Shown here: one piece after another, positions 28,966 to 37,245 of the stretch
Position numbering within the stretch: position 1 is the stretch's first letter
Layout: each line of letters begins with the position of its first letter
DNA from: Breoghania corrubedonensis
Lineage (GTDB): Bacteria; Pseudomonadota; Alphaproteobacteria; Rhizobiales; Stappiaceae
DNA length: 64,000 nucleotides
Reading direction: 5' to 3'
Assembly: GCF_003053845.1 (NCBI RefSeq)
Contig: NZ_QAYG01000001.1
Location: forward strand, 1,184,078 to 1,248,077
Notes under the pieces: model-generated
What the model saw: only the letters and a program-made list of their open reading frames with translations
Databases searched by the model: none
What the model was told of the DNA's origin: nothing
Program-made: the position numbers and the translations under genes

Positions 28966-28998
28966 TTGATCAGCATACTGATTATCGGTATGCTTGCA
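28966..28998. promoter_or_regulatory. MarR operator over divergent promoters
   Basis: Perfect 7-bp inverted repeat AGCATAC-N9-GTATGCT at 28972-28994. It overlaps two opposed promoter candidates. Plus strand: TTGATC (28966-28971), 17 bp, TATGCT (28989-28994). Minus strand: TTGCAA (28998-28993), 16 bp, TATGCT. A repressor on this site would block both genes. The assignment to the adjacent MarR protein is inferred. Confidence 0.6.
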
Positions 28999-29041
28999 AC
29001 AGCTCTTGCAAAGTGACCGGCGGATGGCGGAGATTGAAGAC

Positions 29042-29500
29042 ATGGCAGACATCGCGAACATGCCGGGGCATCTGATCCGCCGGTTTCAGCAGATCGCCGT
29101 GGCGATCTTTCACAGGGAAGTGGAGGCGGCGGGGTTCGACCTGACGCCGGTGCAATACGCCGCGCTGGAATGCGTCGCGCGGGCGCCCGACATCGACCAG
29201 GCGACGCTCGCCGGGCTTATCGCCTATGACCGCACGACGATCACCGGCGTGGTCGACCGGCTGGTCGCAAAGGGCCTGCTGACGCGCAAGGTGAACGAGA
29301 AGGACCGCCGCGCCCGCACCTTGCACGCGAGCGATGCGGGGCTGGACGTGCTGCGCCGGGTCGCGCCGTCGGTGGAGGCGGCACAACGCGCGATGCTGAA
29401 GGGGCTGAGCGAACAGGAGGCGGACGAATTCCTGCGCCTCACGCGGAAGGCGCTCGGCGCGGTCAACGATCTCAGCCGCGCCCCGCTCAGGCAGCGATGA
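29042..29500 (+). CDS. MarR-family transcriptional regulator
   Basis: About 152 residues with a winged helix: LTPVQYAALECVAR, ATLAGLIAYDRTTITGVVDR (recognition helix near residue 55-75) and the wing RKVNEKDRRARTL, all typical of MarR proteins that respond to aromatic acids. Start 29042 is favoured by GGAG 9 nt upstream; in-frame starts at 29024 (ATG) and 28994 (TTG) exist. It is divergent from the aromatic hydroxylase, which suggests it represses that gene and itself until a phenolic ligand binds. Confidence 0.9.
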   Translation: MADIANMPGHLIRRFQQIAVAIFHREVEAAGFDLTPVQYAALECVARAPDIDQATLAGLIAYDRTTITGVVDRLVAKGLLTRKVNEKDRRARTLHASDAGLDVLRRVAPSVEAAQRAMLKGLSEQEADEFLRLTRKALGAVNDLSRAPLRQR

Positions 29501-29575
29501 CGCAATCTCCACGCATCCATCGCCACGCCGTCTGCGGGGTGCTATAGCGGCGCACCACAAACCGAAAGCCGCGTC

Positions 29576-30829
29576 ATGACCGAAGTCCCGCAGTCCCCGT
29601 CCCCTTCCCGCGTCACCATTGTCGGTGCCGGACCGGCGGGGCTGATTGCGGCCGAAACGCTCGGCCGCGCCGGTCACCGGGTCACGGTCCACGACCGGCT
29701 GGCCTCGCCCGCGCGCCGCCTGCTGATGGCCGGGCGCGGCGGGCTGAACCTCACCCATGACGAGGATCTCGACCTCTTCGCATCGCGCTATGGCGACGCG
29801 CGCGCGCGGATTGAGCCGCTGATCCGCGCCTTCCCGCCGGACGCCTTGCGCGCCTGGGCCGACGAACTGGGCGCGGAGACCTTCGTCGGGTCCTCCCATC
29901 ACGTCTTTCCCAAGGCGATGAAGGCCTCGCCGCTGCTGCGGGCCTGGCTCGTCCGGCTGAACGAGCTCGGCGTGACGATCCTGCCGCGTCACCGCTGGAC
30001 CGGCTGGAGCGCAGAGGGCGCGCTTTCCTTCGAAACGCCCGAAGGCCCGCTCACGGTCAAGAGCGACGCGACGCTGCTGGCGCTGGGCGGCCTGAGCTGG
30101 CCGAGACTTGGCGCCGATCCCGCCTGGCCCGGTCTGCTGCGCGGTGCGGGCGCCGAGGTCAGCCCGGTAAAGCCGGCCAATTGCGGCTTCGCCGTTGCCT
30201 GGACGTCCGTCTTCGTGGATCGCTTCGCCGGCGCGCCATTGAAGACCGTCGAGCTTTCATTTGCCGGCAAACAGACGCGCGGCGACATGATCGTGACCGC
30301 CTCCGGCATCGAGGGCGGCGCGGTCTATGCGCTTTCCGCCCCCTTGCGCGATGCGATCGCCGCTGACGGCGCGGCCATGCTCGAAATCGATCTTCGTCCC
30401 GATATCACGCAGGAAGCCCTCGCCGCGCGGCTTTCGCGCCCGCGCGCCAAGCAGTCGCTCTCCAACTTCCTTCGCAAGGCGGCGGGCCTGCAACCGGTCG
30501 CGGTGGGGCTTTTGCGCGAGGCGGGTCCGCTGCCGGAAGCGCCCGAGGCGCTTGCCGCGCGGATCAAGGCCTGCCCCGTCCGCCTCACCGCCACAGCCGG
30601 CATCGAGCGGGCTATATCGAGCGCGGGAGGCGTCGCCTTTTCCGGGCTGGACGAGGCGTTGATGATGCGCGCGCGGCCGGGGGTTTTCGTGGCCGGCGAA
30701 ATGCTCGACTGGGAAGCGCCAACGGGGGGCTATCTGCTCCAGGCGAGCTTCGCCACCGGCGTGGCCGCCGCGCACGGCATGATCGACTGGCTTTCCGCGA
30801 ACGCCCAGAGCATATCCCGATCAGATTGA
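29576..30829 (+). CDS. TIGR03862-family flavoprotein (HI0933-like)
   Basis: 417 residues with an N-terminal Rossmann FAD site, VTIVGAGPAGLIAAETLGRA (residues 13-32), the motif MAGRGGLNLTHDE near 59-71 typical of HI0933/BaiN-type flavoproteins, and a C-terminal GEMLDWEAPTGGYLLQASF that closes the FAD site. This fits the TIGR03862 group. The reaction is unknown; a reductase or oxidase role is inferred only from the fold. It stands alone, convergent with the K+ channel gene. Confidence 0.85.
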   Translation: MTEVPQSPSPSRVTIVGAGPAGLIAAETLGRAGHRVTVHDRLASPARRLLMAGRGGLNLTHDEDLDLFASRYGDARARIEPLIRAFPPDALRAWADELGAETFVGSSHHVFPKAMKASPLLRAWLVRLNELGVTILPRHRWTGWSAEGALSFETPEGPLTVKSDATLLALGGLSWPRLGADPAWPGLLRGAGAEVSPVKPANCGFAVAWTSVFVDRFAGAPLKTVELSFAGKQTRGDMIVTASGIEGGAVYALSAPLRDAIAADGAAMLEIDLRPDITQEALAARLSRPRAKQSLSNFLRKAAGLQPVAVGLLREAGPLPEAPEALAARIKACPVRLTATAGIERAISSAGGVAFSGLDEALMMRARPGVFVAGEMLDWEAPTGGYLLQASFATGVAAAHGMIDWLSANAQSISRSD

Positions 30830-30869
30830 ACCAATCCGATCGATAAGGATATGCGCAAGGTATTGATCT

Positions 30870-30919
30870 GGAGCGGTTTCTTGTCGTTCAGACGGTTCCG
30901 TCTGAACGACAAGCGCTCC
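30870..30919. repeat. Long palindrome between convergent genes (intergenic repeat, copy 1)
   Basis: A perfect 16-bp stem (30880-30895 with 30898-30913, 2-nt loop) is flanked by an outer GGAGCG/CGCTCC pair. It resembles the palindrome at 46785-46842 in architecture (outer AGAGC-like/GCTC arms, inner stem ending in ACGG/CCGT and a CGACAAG segment). It probably belongs to an interspersed repeat family and may end both convergent transcripts. Confidence 0.65.
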
Positions 30920-30941
30920 AGGGTGTGTCCCCGCACACCGG

Positions 30942-31784
30942 CTACCACTCGCCTTCGGTCGGGATTTTCAGGAGCCGGCCGCAATGCTTGCAGTGGACGG
31001 CATCCGGGTCGTGCCGGCTCAGGCCGCAATCCGGGCAGGTGAAGGGATACTTGCTCGGCCGGAAGATCGTCTGCACCAGCCGCAGGAACAGGGCGACGCC
31101 GATCACCATGATCGCCACCGTCAACAGCCGCCCGAAGGTGTCGGAGATGGTGATATCGCCGAAACCGGTCGTCGTCAGCGTCGTCACCGTGAAATAGAGC
31201 GCGTCGACATAGGTGTTGATGTTGTCGTTGCGGTGTACCTCGGCGACATAGACGACCGCCGTGACGATGAAGACGAAGACGACCAGGTTGACGGCCGACT
31301 GGATGACCTCCTCGTTGCGCTTGAACCACCGCGAGCTGCGGCGCAACTCGCGCAGCACGTGGTAGGAGCGCAACAGCCGCAACATGCGCAGGATCCGCAG
31401 GAAGCCGAGGTTTTCGACAAAGGCGGCGGCGAACAGCGAGACGATGACGACGAGGTCGGCGAGCGCGGCGAATTCCAGCGCCGTCCTTACCGGGCGCACG
31501 GATATCGCCAATCGCACGACATAGTCGGCGATCAGGATCAGCGCGATGAGGAAGTCGGCCACGTGCAGCGTCGGATGCGGATCGAGCACCGAGGAGCCGA
31601 CGAAATAGATCACCGTGACGATATCGAACGTTATCAGCAGCGTGCGAAAGAGGCGCGGTCTCGGGCCCTCGCCGAAATAGAGCCGGCGCAGCGCCATCCG
31701 CACCGGGCCGAACCGGCCGCGATGGCGTGGGTATTCCTCGGCGTGGAGCTCTTCTTTCGACCGTTCGGGGCTTGGGTCATTCAT
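30942..31784 (-). CDS. Voltage-gated-type K+ channel with C-terminal zinc ribbon
   Basis: 280 residues. Six membrane segments: S4 is arginine-rich (FLRILRMLRLLRSYHVLREL, near residue 125-145), and the pore filter is TLTTTGFGDI near 205-214, a TxGFGD variant of TVGYGD. After S6 comes a short cytosolic tail with a four-cysteine zinc ribbon, CPDCG and CKHCG. Likely a voltage-sensing potassium channel; the ribbon is an unusual addition for the class. ATG 31784 (MNDPSPERS) overlaps the MscS stop by 8 bp, so the pair is translationally coupled. Confidence 0.87.
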   Translation of the reverse strand: MNDPSPERSKEELHAEEYPRHRGRFGPVRMALRRLYFGEGPRPRLFRTLLITFDIVTVIYFVGSSVLDPHPTLHVADFLIALILIADYVVRLAISVRPVRTALEFAALADLVVIVSLFAAAFVENLGFLRILRMLRLLRSYHVLRELRRSSRWFKRNEEVIQSAVNLVVFVFIVTAVVYVAEVHRNDNINTYVDALYFTVTTLTTTGFGDITISDTFGRLLTVAIMVIGVALFLRLVQTIFRPSKYPFTCPDCGLSRHDPDAVHCKHCGRLLKIPTEGEW

Positions 31785-33171
31785 CACGGTCTCCCTGCGG
31801 GGCTCGGCTCTCTCCCTGCGGGGCTGGGCTCTCTCCCTGCGAAGCCGGGCTGCCTGCCAGCGGCTCCCGGTAGACGAGCTCCACCGGCCCGCGGACATGG
31901 ATGTCGTGCTGACGATAGGGCAGCGCGATGCCCGCCTCGTGCAAGGCGTCCCAAAGCGCCAGCAGCACCTCGCCCTTGACGTTCACCACCCCCTTGCCGG
32001 GATCGTCGATCCAGAAGCGCAGCAGGAAGTCGACGGACGATTCCCCGAAGGCGGTCAGGTGGCAGACCGGTGCGGGGTGCGCCTCCACTCGCGAAACACG
32101 CGCCGCCGCCTTCGCCGCCAGCTCCCGCACGATGCCGGGATTGGCGTCGTAGGAGACCCCGAAGGGCACGTCGAGGCGCACCTTCTGGTCGGAATAGGTC
32201 CAGTTGATGACCTGGTTTGTGATCAGATCCTCGTTCGGAATCAGGTACTCCCGTCCGTCGCGGGTGACCACCGAGACATAGCGTGCGCCAAGCGAGGTGA
32301 TCGAGCCGTAGGTTTCGCCGAGCGAGATCACGTCGCCGGGCTTGATCGACTTGTCGAGCAGAAGGATGACGCCGGAGACGAGATTGGAGACGACCTTTTG
32401 CAGACCGAAACCGAGGCCGAGGCCGACGGCGCCGGAAAAGACGGTGATGGTGGTGAGGTCGAAGCCGATGGTCTGAAGGCCCAGCACCACGGCGATGGTG
32501 AAGAGGCCGATGCGCGCGAACTTGCCGGCCAGCACGCGCATGGAGGGCGAGAGATCCTGCACCCGCTCCATGCGCCGCTCCGTCGCCCGGCTCAGCACCC
32601 CGGCGAGCCACAGGAGCGCGGTCAGTGTCACCAGCGCCTTCAGGATCAGCAGGGCCGAAATGCGCAGCGAGCCGACCTGAAAGGCCATGGAATCGAGCAG
32701 CAGGACGGCCTGCGGCATCAAATCGAGAATGGACAGCGCGGCGAAGATCCAGCAGCCCAGCGCCACGGTCCGCGCCGCCAGCGGATTGCGGATGATGCGC
32801 GACGAGATCGAGATGATCACCCAGACCGCAGCCAGATTGCCGATGACCAGCAGGAGATAGCTGCGGCTCGGCCACGTCACCTCACGCATCACCACGACCG
32901 CAAGCCAGACGATCGCGACGAACACGATGATCCTCAACCGGCGCAACACGAGCGCCAGAAAGCGCATGCGGCGCATGGAGGTTTCCTGCGCGCGCACCCA
33001 GTTTTCAAGATGCGGGCGGGCCCAGCGCGCACCGTAATGGGCAAGTGCCGTGGCAAGGATCAGAATGAGAAGCTGGACGATGCCGGAAGGCTGGGTCAGC
33101 GCGCGCAGCGACAGCACGAGTTGGGGAACAGTCGCTTCCAGCGCCTTGAGAAATTCTTCCCAGGTGACCAT
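31777..33171 (-). CDS. MscS-family mechanosensitive channel
   Basis: 464 residues: several N-terminal membrane segments (about 20-190), then the MscS core. The pore helix is GAVGLGLGFGLQKVVSNLVSG near residue 245-265, followed by LLDKSIKPGDVI, the conserved beta-domain start. IPNEDLITNQVINWTYSD is also typical. It releases solutes at hypo-osmotic shock. The C-terminus carries three 7-residue repeats (GESPAPQ type) encoded by 21-bp tandem units at 31791-31853. AGGAGG lies 12 nt before the ATG. It overlaps the downstream K+ channel gene. Confidence 0.92.
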   Translation of the reverse strand: MVTWEEFLKALEATVPQLVLSLRALTQPSGIVQLLILILATALAHYGARWARPHLENWVRAQETSMRRMRFLALVLRRLRIIVFVAIVWLAVVVMREVTWPSRSYLLLVIGNLAAVWVIISISSRIIRNPLAARTVALGCWIFAALSILDLMPQAVLLLDSMAFQVGSLRISALLILKALVTLTALLWLAGVLSRATERRMERVQDLSPSMRVLAGKFARIGLFTIAVVLGLQTIGFDLTTITVFSGAVGLGLGFGLQKVVSNLVSGVILLLDKSIKPGDVISLGETYGSITSLGARYVSVVTRDGREYLIPNEDLITNQVINWTYSDQKVRLDVPFGVSYDANPGIVRELAAKAAARVSRVEAHPAPVCHLTAFGESSVDFLLRFWIDDPGKGVVNVKGEVLLALWDALHEAGIALPYRQHDIHVRGPVELVYREPLAGSPASQGESPAPQGESRAPQGDRDE

Positions 33172-33380
33172 CCGGTCCGTGTCCTCCTGCGTCGCGCCAC
33201 CTTGTCCGGTCTGCGCCCTCCTTCGAGACGGCAGCGGCCGTCACCATGCGGCACTCTAAGCCATTCCGCGGAAAAGCGGAAATGAAGTGGCCGGGGTTGC
33301 GGCTGAACAAGCCCGTGCGCCGCCGCCTCCGTCGTCATCAACTCTGTTTTCCGAAAATGCGGAAGCCGGAGACCAATCCC

Positions 33381-33412
33381 TCCACCGTCATCACCCGGCT
33401 TTGTCCGGGCCA
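33381..33412. repeat. Short GC hairpin repeat
   Basis: A GTCATCACCCGG...TCCGGG hairpin lies just downstream of the FAD-linked oxidase stop. The GTCATC-CCGG start resembles the repeats at 59426 and 59545. Weakly supported as a family member. Confidence 0.3.
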
Positions 33413-33421
33413 TACGGCGGG

Positions 33422-34816
33422 TTATGCGGCGGGCTCTGCCGGGGGCTCCACGGCCGTGTCGGGAGCCGGCCAGTCGACCAGCTTTCCCGGGTTCATCAGG
33501 CCGAACGGGTCGGCCGCGGCCTTGAAGTCGGGCTGCGGCGCGTCGATCCGTTTCCAGCCGGCGTTGTCGAGCCGGCAGGTGTGCGGATTGGAAACGGACG
33601 CGCCGATGGCGTCGAGCTTTTCGATCATCTTGTAGAGAGGGTCGCGCCCCGAGTAGCGCACCAGCGACAGCGCCGAAACCCCGACGCGGCCGAAACGGCG
33701 CTGGAATTCCAGATGGGTGATGAGATCGTCGGGAAAGGCGCGCGCGGCCTTGTCGATCACGGCGAGGTCGTTGTCGGGCGGATAGCGGATCTGCAGGTAC
33801 GTGAGGGTCGGGTCGTGCCGCATCGCATGCAGCGTCGTGTGGTTCCAGGTGTATTCGTAAAGCGGCGGCATGGCGCCGATGGCGGAAAAGGCGGCGGCGT
33901 CCGTCTCCTGCGCGCTGCGCTCGAAGACGCATTCGCCGTCTTCCATTTCCGCCAGCCTCGTGGCGATTGCTGCCTGCGGCTCCGACACCATGACGATCGC
34001 CATCGCCGAACCCGCCGGCACGATCGGCGAAAGCCGCTTGATCAGCGGGGGAATGCGCGCATCGTGAATGGAGACGAGCTTTCTGGCGATGGCGTCGGCC
34101 GCCGTCAGCGCCTTGCCGAATGCGGCCGCTTTCGCCAGCGAGGGAAAGGCGTAGATCCGTTCCGCCCAGGGCTGGACGGGGGCAAGCGCAAGCTCGACCT
34201 CGGTGATGATGCCGTTGACACCGTAGGCATGGATGACGCGCATCACGTCGTCGCCGGAAAGTTCCAGGATGCGCGGCTCTTCCTCCAGCGTGACGACCTC
34301 CACCGACAGCACCGCTCCGCGATCGGAGATCTGGCCCCAGGTGCAGCTGCCCACGCCGGCCGCGCCGCCGGCGAGAAATCCGCCGATGGTCGCGCTCTGA
34401 CGGGTGGAGGGATGAAGCCGAAGCTCCCAGCCGGTGGGTTTCAGCGCCCGGTCGATCTCCAGCATGGTGGCGCCGGCTTCCATCCGCGCCGCGCCAGGCA
34501 TGACCCGGACGAGCCGGTCGAGATGGGTCATGTCGAGCACGACACCGCCGGCAAGCGGCACCGCCTGGCCGTAATTCCCCGTTCCCCCGCCGCGAACGGT
34601 CAGCGGCAGCCGGGCACGCGCGGCGGCGGCGGCCACCCGCAGCAGATCCCGCTTGTCGCGCGGGCGCACGACAATATCCGCGACACGGCCTTCCAGCTCG
34701 GCGCGCAGGACCGGCGAGAACCAGAAGAAGTCACGGCTCTTTATCCGCAGCGTCGCCGCATCATCACTGAAAGGAATGCCATCAATCTCCGCGCGAAAAT
34801 CTTTCAGTCTGTCCAT
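33422..34816 (-). CDS. FAD-linked oxidase (GlcD/D-lactate dehydrogenase type)
   Basis: 464 residues. The PCMH-type FAD domain spans about 45-225: LPLTVRGGGTGNYGQ (pyrophosphate loop), then HPSTRQSATIGGFLAGGAAGVGS and GDDVMRVIHAYGVNGIITEV. The C-terminus ends in DPFGLMNPGKLV, a hallmark of D-lactate/glycolate-type oxidases. It probably oxidises a 2-hydroxy acid or related compound; the substrate is not evident. GGGGAG lies 6-7 nt before ATG 34816. It is divergent from the cyclase gene, sharing a 245-bp upstream region. Confidence 0.83.
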   Translation of the reverse strand: MDRLKDFRAEIDGIPFSDDAATLRIKSRDFFWFSPVLRAELEGRVADIVVRPRDKRDLLRVAAAAARARLPLTVRGGGTGNYGQAVPLAGGVVLDMTHLDRLVRVMPGAARMEAGATMLEIDRALKPTGWELRLHPSTRQSATIGGFLAGGAAGVGSCTWGQISDRGAVLSVEVVTLEEEPRILELSGDDVMRVIHAYGVNGIITEVELALAPVQPWAERIYAFPSLAKAAAFGKALTAADAIARKLVSIHDARIPPLIKRLSPIVPAGSAMAIVMVSEPQAAIATRLAEMEDGECVFERSAQETDAAAFSAIGAMPPLYEYTWNHTTLHAMRHDPTLTYLQIRYPPDNDLAVIDKAARAFPDDLITHLEFQRRFGRVGVSALSLVRYSGRDPLYKMIEKLDAIGASVSNPHTCRLDNAGWKRIDAPQPDFKAAADPFGLMNPGKLVDWPAPDTAVEPPAEPAA

Positions 34817-35060
34817 GCCGGCTCCCCGTTTGGGCCATTTAAGACCGGACCCGAGATCCTTAGCAAGTAAAGTGGTGCATGGATCTTCGCGAACCGGGAG
34901 GGATCCTTCTGGCCGAACACCCGGCGCATCCCGCCCGCGCCGGGCAGGCGCGTGACGCCACCCGTGCAACTCCGGCGGGACCGCTCGGCCCTGGCGGGTT
35001 ATGCTGGGCGCACGAGCGGTCCGGCGCGAAGCCGAACGGGGTACGAACGGGAGGGCGGCG

Positions 35061-36893
35061 GTGGCAAGGAATGCGGCAGCGGATGGCGGGACGGGCGCCG
35101 GCGGCAAGGACGCGCGACGAAAGCCGGGCGCGGGTACCATCGCCCAGCGCTTGCGACTGGCGGCGGGGCTCGTCCTCTTCACCTTCGTGCTCACCCATTT
35201 CCTCAACCATGCGCTTGGAAACGTTTCGCTGGCCGCCATGCAGGCCGGACAGGATCTGCGCTTCGTGGTCTGGTCGTCCTGGCCGGGGCAGATCCTGCTC
35301 TACGGCGCGCTAGGCGTTCACGTTTCGCTGGCGCTCGTCAAGCTGGCCCGCCGCCGGACATGGCGCATGCCCGTGTGGGAAGGGCTGCAGATCGCGCTTG
35401 GACTGGCCATCACCTGCATCCTCATCAAGCACATCGTCGCCACCCGCGGCGCGATGACCGCCTTTCACACCTTTGTCGACTATCGCCACGAACTCTCCGC
35501 GCTGTGGCTCGGTTACGCCTTCTGGCAATCGGTGCTGCTTCTCATCGTCTGGGCCCATGTGGTTCTGGGTCTGCATTACTGGCTGCGGCTGAAGCGCTGG
35601 TATTCCCACGCAAGACCGTGGCTTGCGACCGGCGCCGTGCTGGTTCCCGCCCTTGCCCTGACGGGCTGGCTCAACGCCGCCCGGCTGCTCGACGAGACGG
35701 GCGGACTGAAGGTCAACGTGACGGCGGACGAGGCGGCGGCTCTCGGGCGATGGATCCATCTCGGCCGCTGGGGTCTCGTCGCGGTTCTGGCGGGTGTCGC
35801 CGCCGCGATCCTCGCGCGCCGGATTTCAGACCGGTTCGCGGGCGGTTTTTCCGTTTCCTACGTGGACGGGCGGCGCGTGGTGGGGCGGCCCGGAGCGACG
35901 CTGCTGGAAATCAGTCGCGTCCATGGCGTTCCCCATCTTTCCATCTGCGGCGGCCGGGCGCGATGTTCGACCTGCCGGGTGGAGATCCTTGCCGGGGCGT
36001 CCGGCCTCGAGCCGCCCGCGAACGCGGAACGTACCGTTCTCGCCCGGCTCGGCGCCGGCCCCGAGGTCCGGCTCGCCTGCCAGATCCGGCCCGCCGGCGA
36101 TCTCGTGGTCCGGCCGCTTCTCGACCCCGCGCGCGCCGGTCGCCAACGGCCAAGTGCCGACGACCGCTACCGATGGGGCGTGGAACAGCCGGTCACCGTC
36201 ATGTTCGTCGATTTGCGCGGTTTCACCGCGCTTTCCGAAGGACGGCTGCCCTATGACGTGGTTTTCATCCTCAACCGCTATCTCGACAGCGCGGCGGCCG
36301 CGATCCGGGCGGCCGGGGGCATGATCGACAAGGTCATGGGCGACGGCATCATGGCGCTTTTCGGGGTGGAGACGGGGCGCGAGGAGGGCGCACGTCAGGC
36401 GCTTGCCGCGGTTCTGGGGCTCGCCGGCGCGCTGGAGCGGGTCAACGCGGACCTGACCGCGCAACTGGAGGCGCCGCTTCGCCTCGGCGTCGGCGTGCAT
36501 ACCGGGCCGGCGATTCTCGGCCGGATCGGGCTTGCCGGCGACATCGGTGCGGCGGCCCAGCTCACCGCGCTCGGCGATACGGTCAACGTCGCAAGCCGGC
36601 TGGAGGGAGCGTCCAAGGAACTCGACGGCTTCGCCGTCATCTCCGCGCAGACGCTGCTTGCAGCAGGAATCCCCGATCTCGCGCGCGACGGCGCATGGGC
36701 CGTGCCGGTTCCCGCCTCCCCGCACGCGCTGGCCGTGCGCGGACGCGCGCAGGCGCTCCAGGTGTGGGCGGTGCGCGATCCGGCCGTACTCGCCGCAGCG
36801 CTCGATGCCACGCACGTTCCCTCGCCGGGGATCGCCGAGAATTCCGTTGAGGCACCCTCCCCGGCGGATGCATCCGGCCCTCTCCCGCGCTGA
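35061..36893 (+). CDS. Membrane cytochrome b-like / 2Fe-2S ferredoxin / class III adenylate cyclase fusion
   Basis: About 610 residues in three parts. Residues 30-255: about five membrane segments with many histidines (HFLNHALGN, HVSLAL, IKHIVATR, WAHVVLGLHYW), like the heme-b anchors of succinate/fumarate reductases. Residues 260-345: a 2Fe-2S domain with cysteines in ICGGRARCSTC and LACQ. Residues 370-545: a class III cyclase with metal Asp residues in FVDLRGF and MGDGIMALFG, substrate Lys in IDKVMGDG and the Asn/Arg pair in LGDTVNVASRLE, so it looks active. I infer a redox- or quinone-sensing cAMP producer. GTG 35061 is chosen because GGGAGG lies 6 nt upstream; an ATG at 35001 would add 20 residues. 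Confidence 0.88.
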   Translation: MARNAAADGGTGAGGKDARRKPGAGTIAQRLRLAAGLVLFTFVLTHFLNHALGNVSLAAMQAGQDLRFVVWSSWPGQILLYGALGVHVSLALVKLARRRTWRMPVWEGLQIALGLAITCILIKHIVATRGAMTAFHTFVDYRHELSALWLGYAFWQSVLLLIVWAHVVLGLHYWLRLKRWYSHARPWLATGAVLVPALALTGWLNAARLLDETGGLKVNVTADEAAALGRWIHLGRWGLVAVLAGVAAAILARRISDRFAGGFSVSYVDGRRVVGRPGATLLEISRVHGVPHLSICGGRARCSTCRVEILAGASGLEPPANAERTVLARLGAGPEVRLACQIRPAGDLVVRPLLDPARAGRQRPSADDRYRWGVEQPVTVMFVDLRGFTALSEGRLPYDVVFILNRYLDSAAAAIRAAGGMIDKVMGDGIMALFGVETGREEGARQALAAVLGLAGALERVNADLTAQLEAPLRLGVGVHTGPAILGRIGLAGDIGAAAQLTALGDTVNVASRLEGASKELDGFAVISAQTLLAAGIPDLARDGAWAVPVPASPHALAVRGRAQALQVWAVRDPAVLAAALDATHVPSPGIAENSVEAPSPADASGPLPR

Positions 36894-36907
36894 CCACTTG
36901 TGCGTCA

Positions 36908-36944
36908 CAGGCCCCCCGAAGGTGCCTTCGTCGGGGGCGCATTT
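36908..36944 (+). terminator. Terminator-like hairpin after the cyclase gene
   Basis: GCCCCCCGAAGG...CCTTCGTCGGGGGC forms a strong stem about 15 bp after the cyclase stop and is followed by GCATTTT. The short T-run makes it a moderate intrinsic terminator. Confidence 0.55.
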
Positions 36945-37245
36945 TGACGCATATGCCCCAGAAAGGCCTCAATTTTCGCCGCCGGGCAGGTTGAGGGTGG
37001 ACCTGCCGGATTTAACACTACAAGATGTTATATATGTGCTCGTGACCTGCGATCGCTGTCCCGCCCGTCGGGGCTGCTGAAAATCGCCGACACCGGACTA
37101 CGAAGCCGGCTGGAGGCGGTGCGAAGGGCAACGGGAACGATACGGAAAAACTGAGAAACGGTCGCGTTCGACAAGAGCAGGAATGCCGGCGACGGCGACC
37201 GGACCACGGGAACAGAACTGAATTCCAGCCAGGGAGCATCGGGAC
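36945..37245 (+). other. Upstream region of the ABC importer operon
   Basis: About 300 bp without a gene. An AT-rich patch (37010-37040; TTTAACAC...TGTTATATATG) is the likely promoter, with TTATAT/TATATG as -10 candidates, but the -35 spacing is poor for every pairing tried. An AACA-N8-TGTT inverted repeat overlaps it and could be an operator. Confidence 0.4.

Noticed and set aside
31897-33285. Plus-strand open frame opposite the MscS gene
   Set aside because: Mirror frame of a well-supported channel gene; rich in His, Asp and Gln with no family resemblance.
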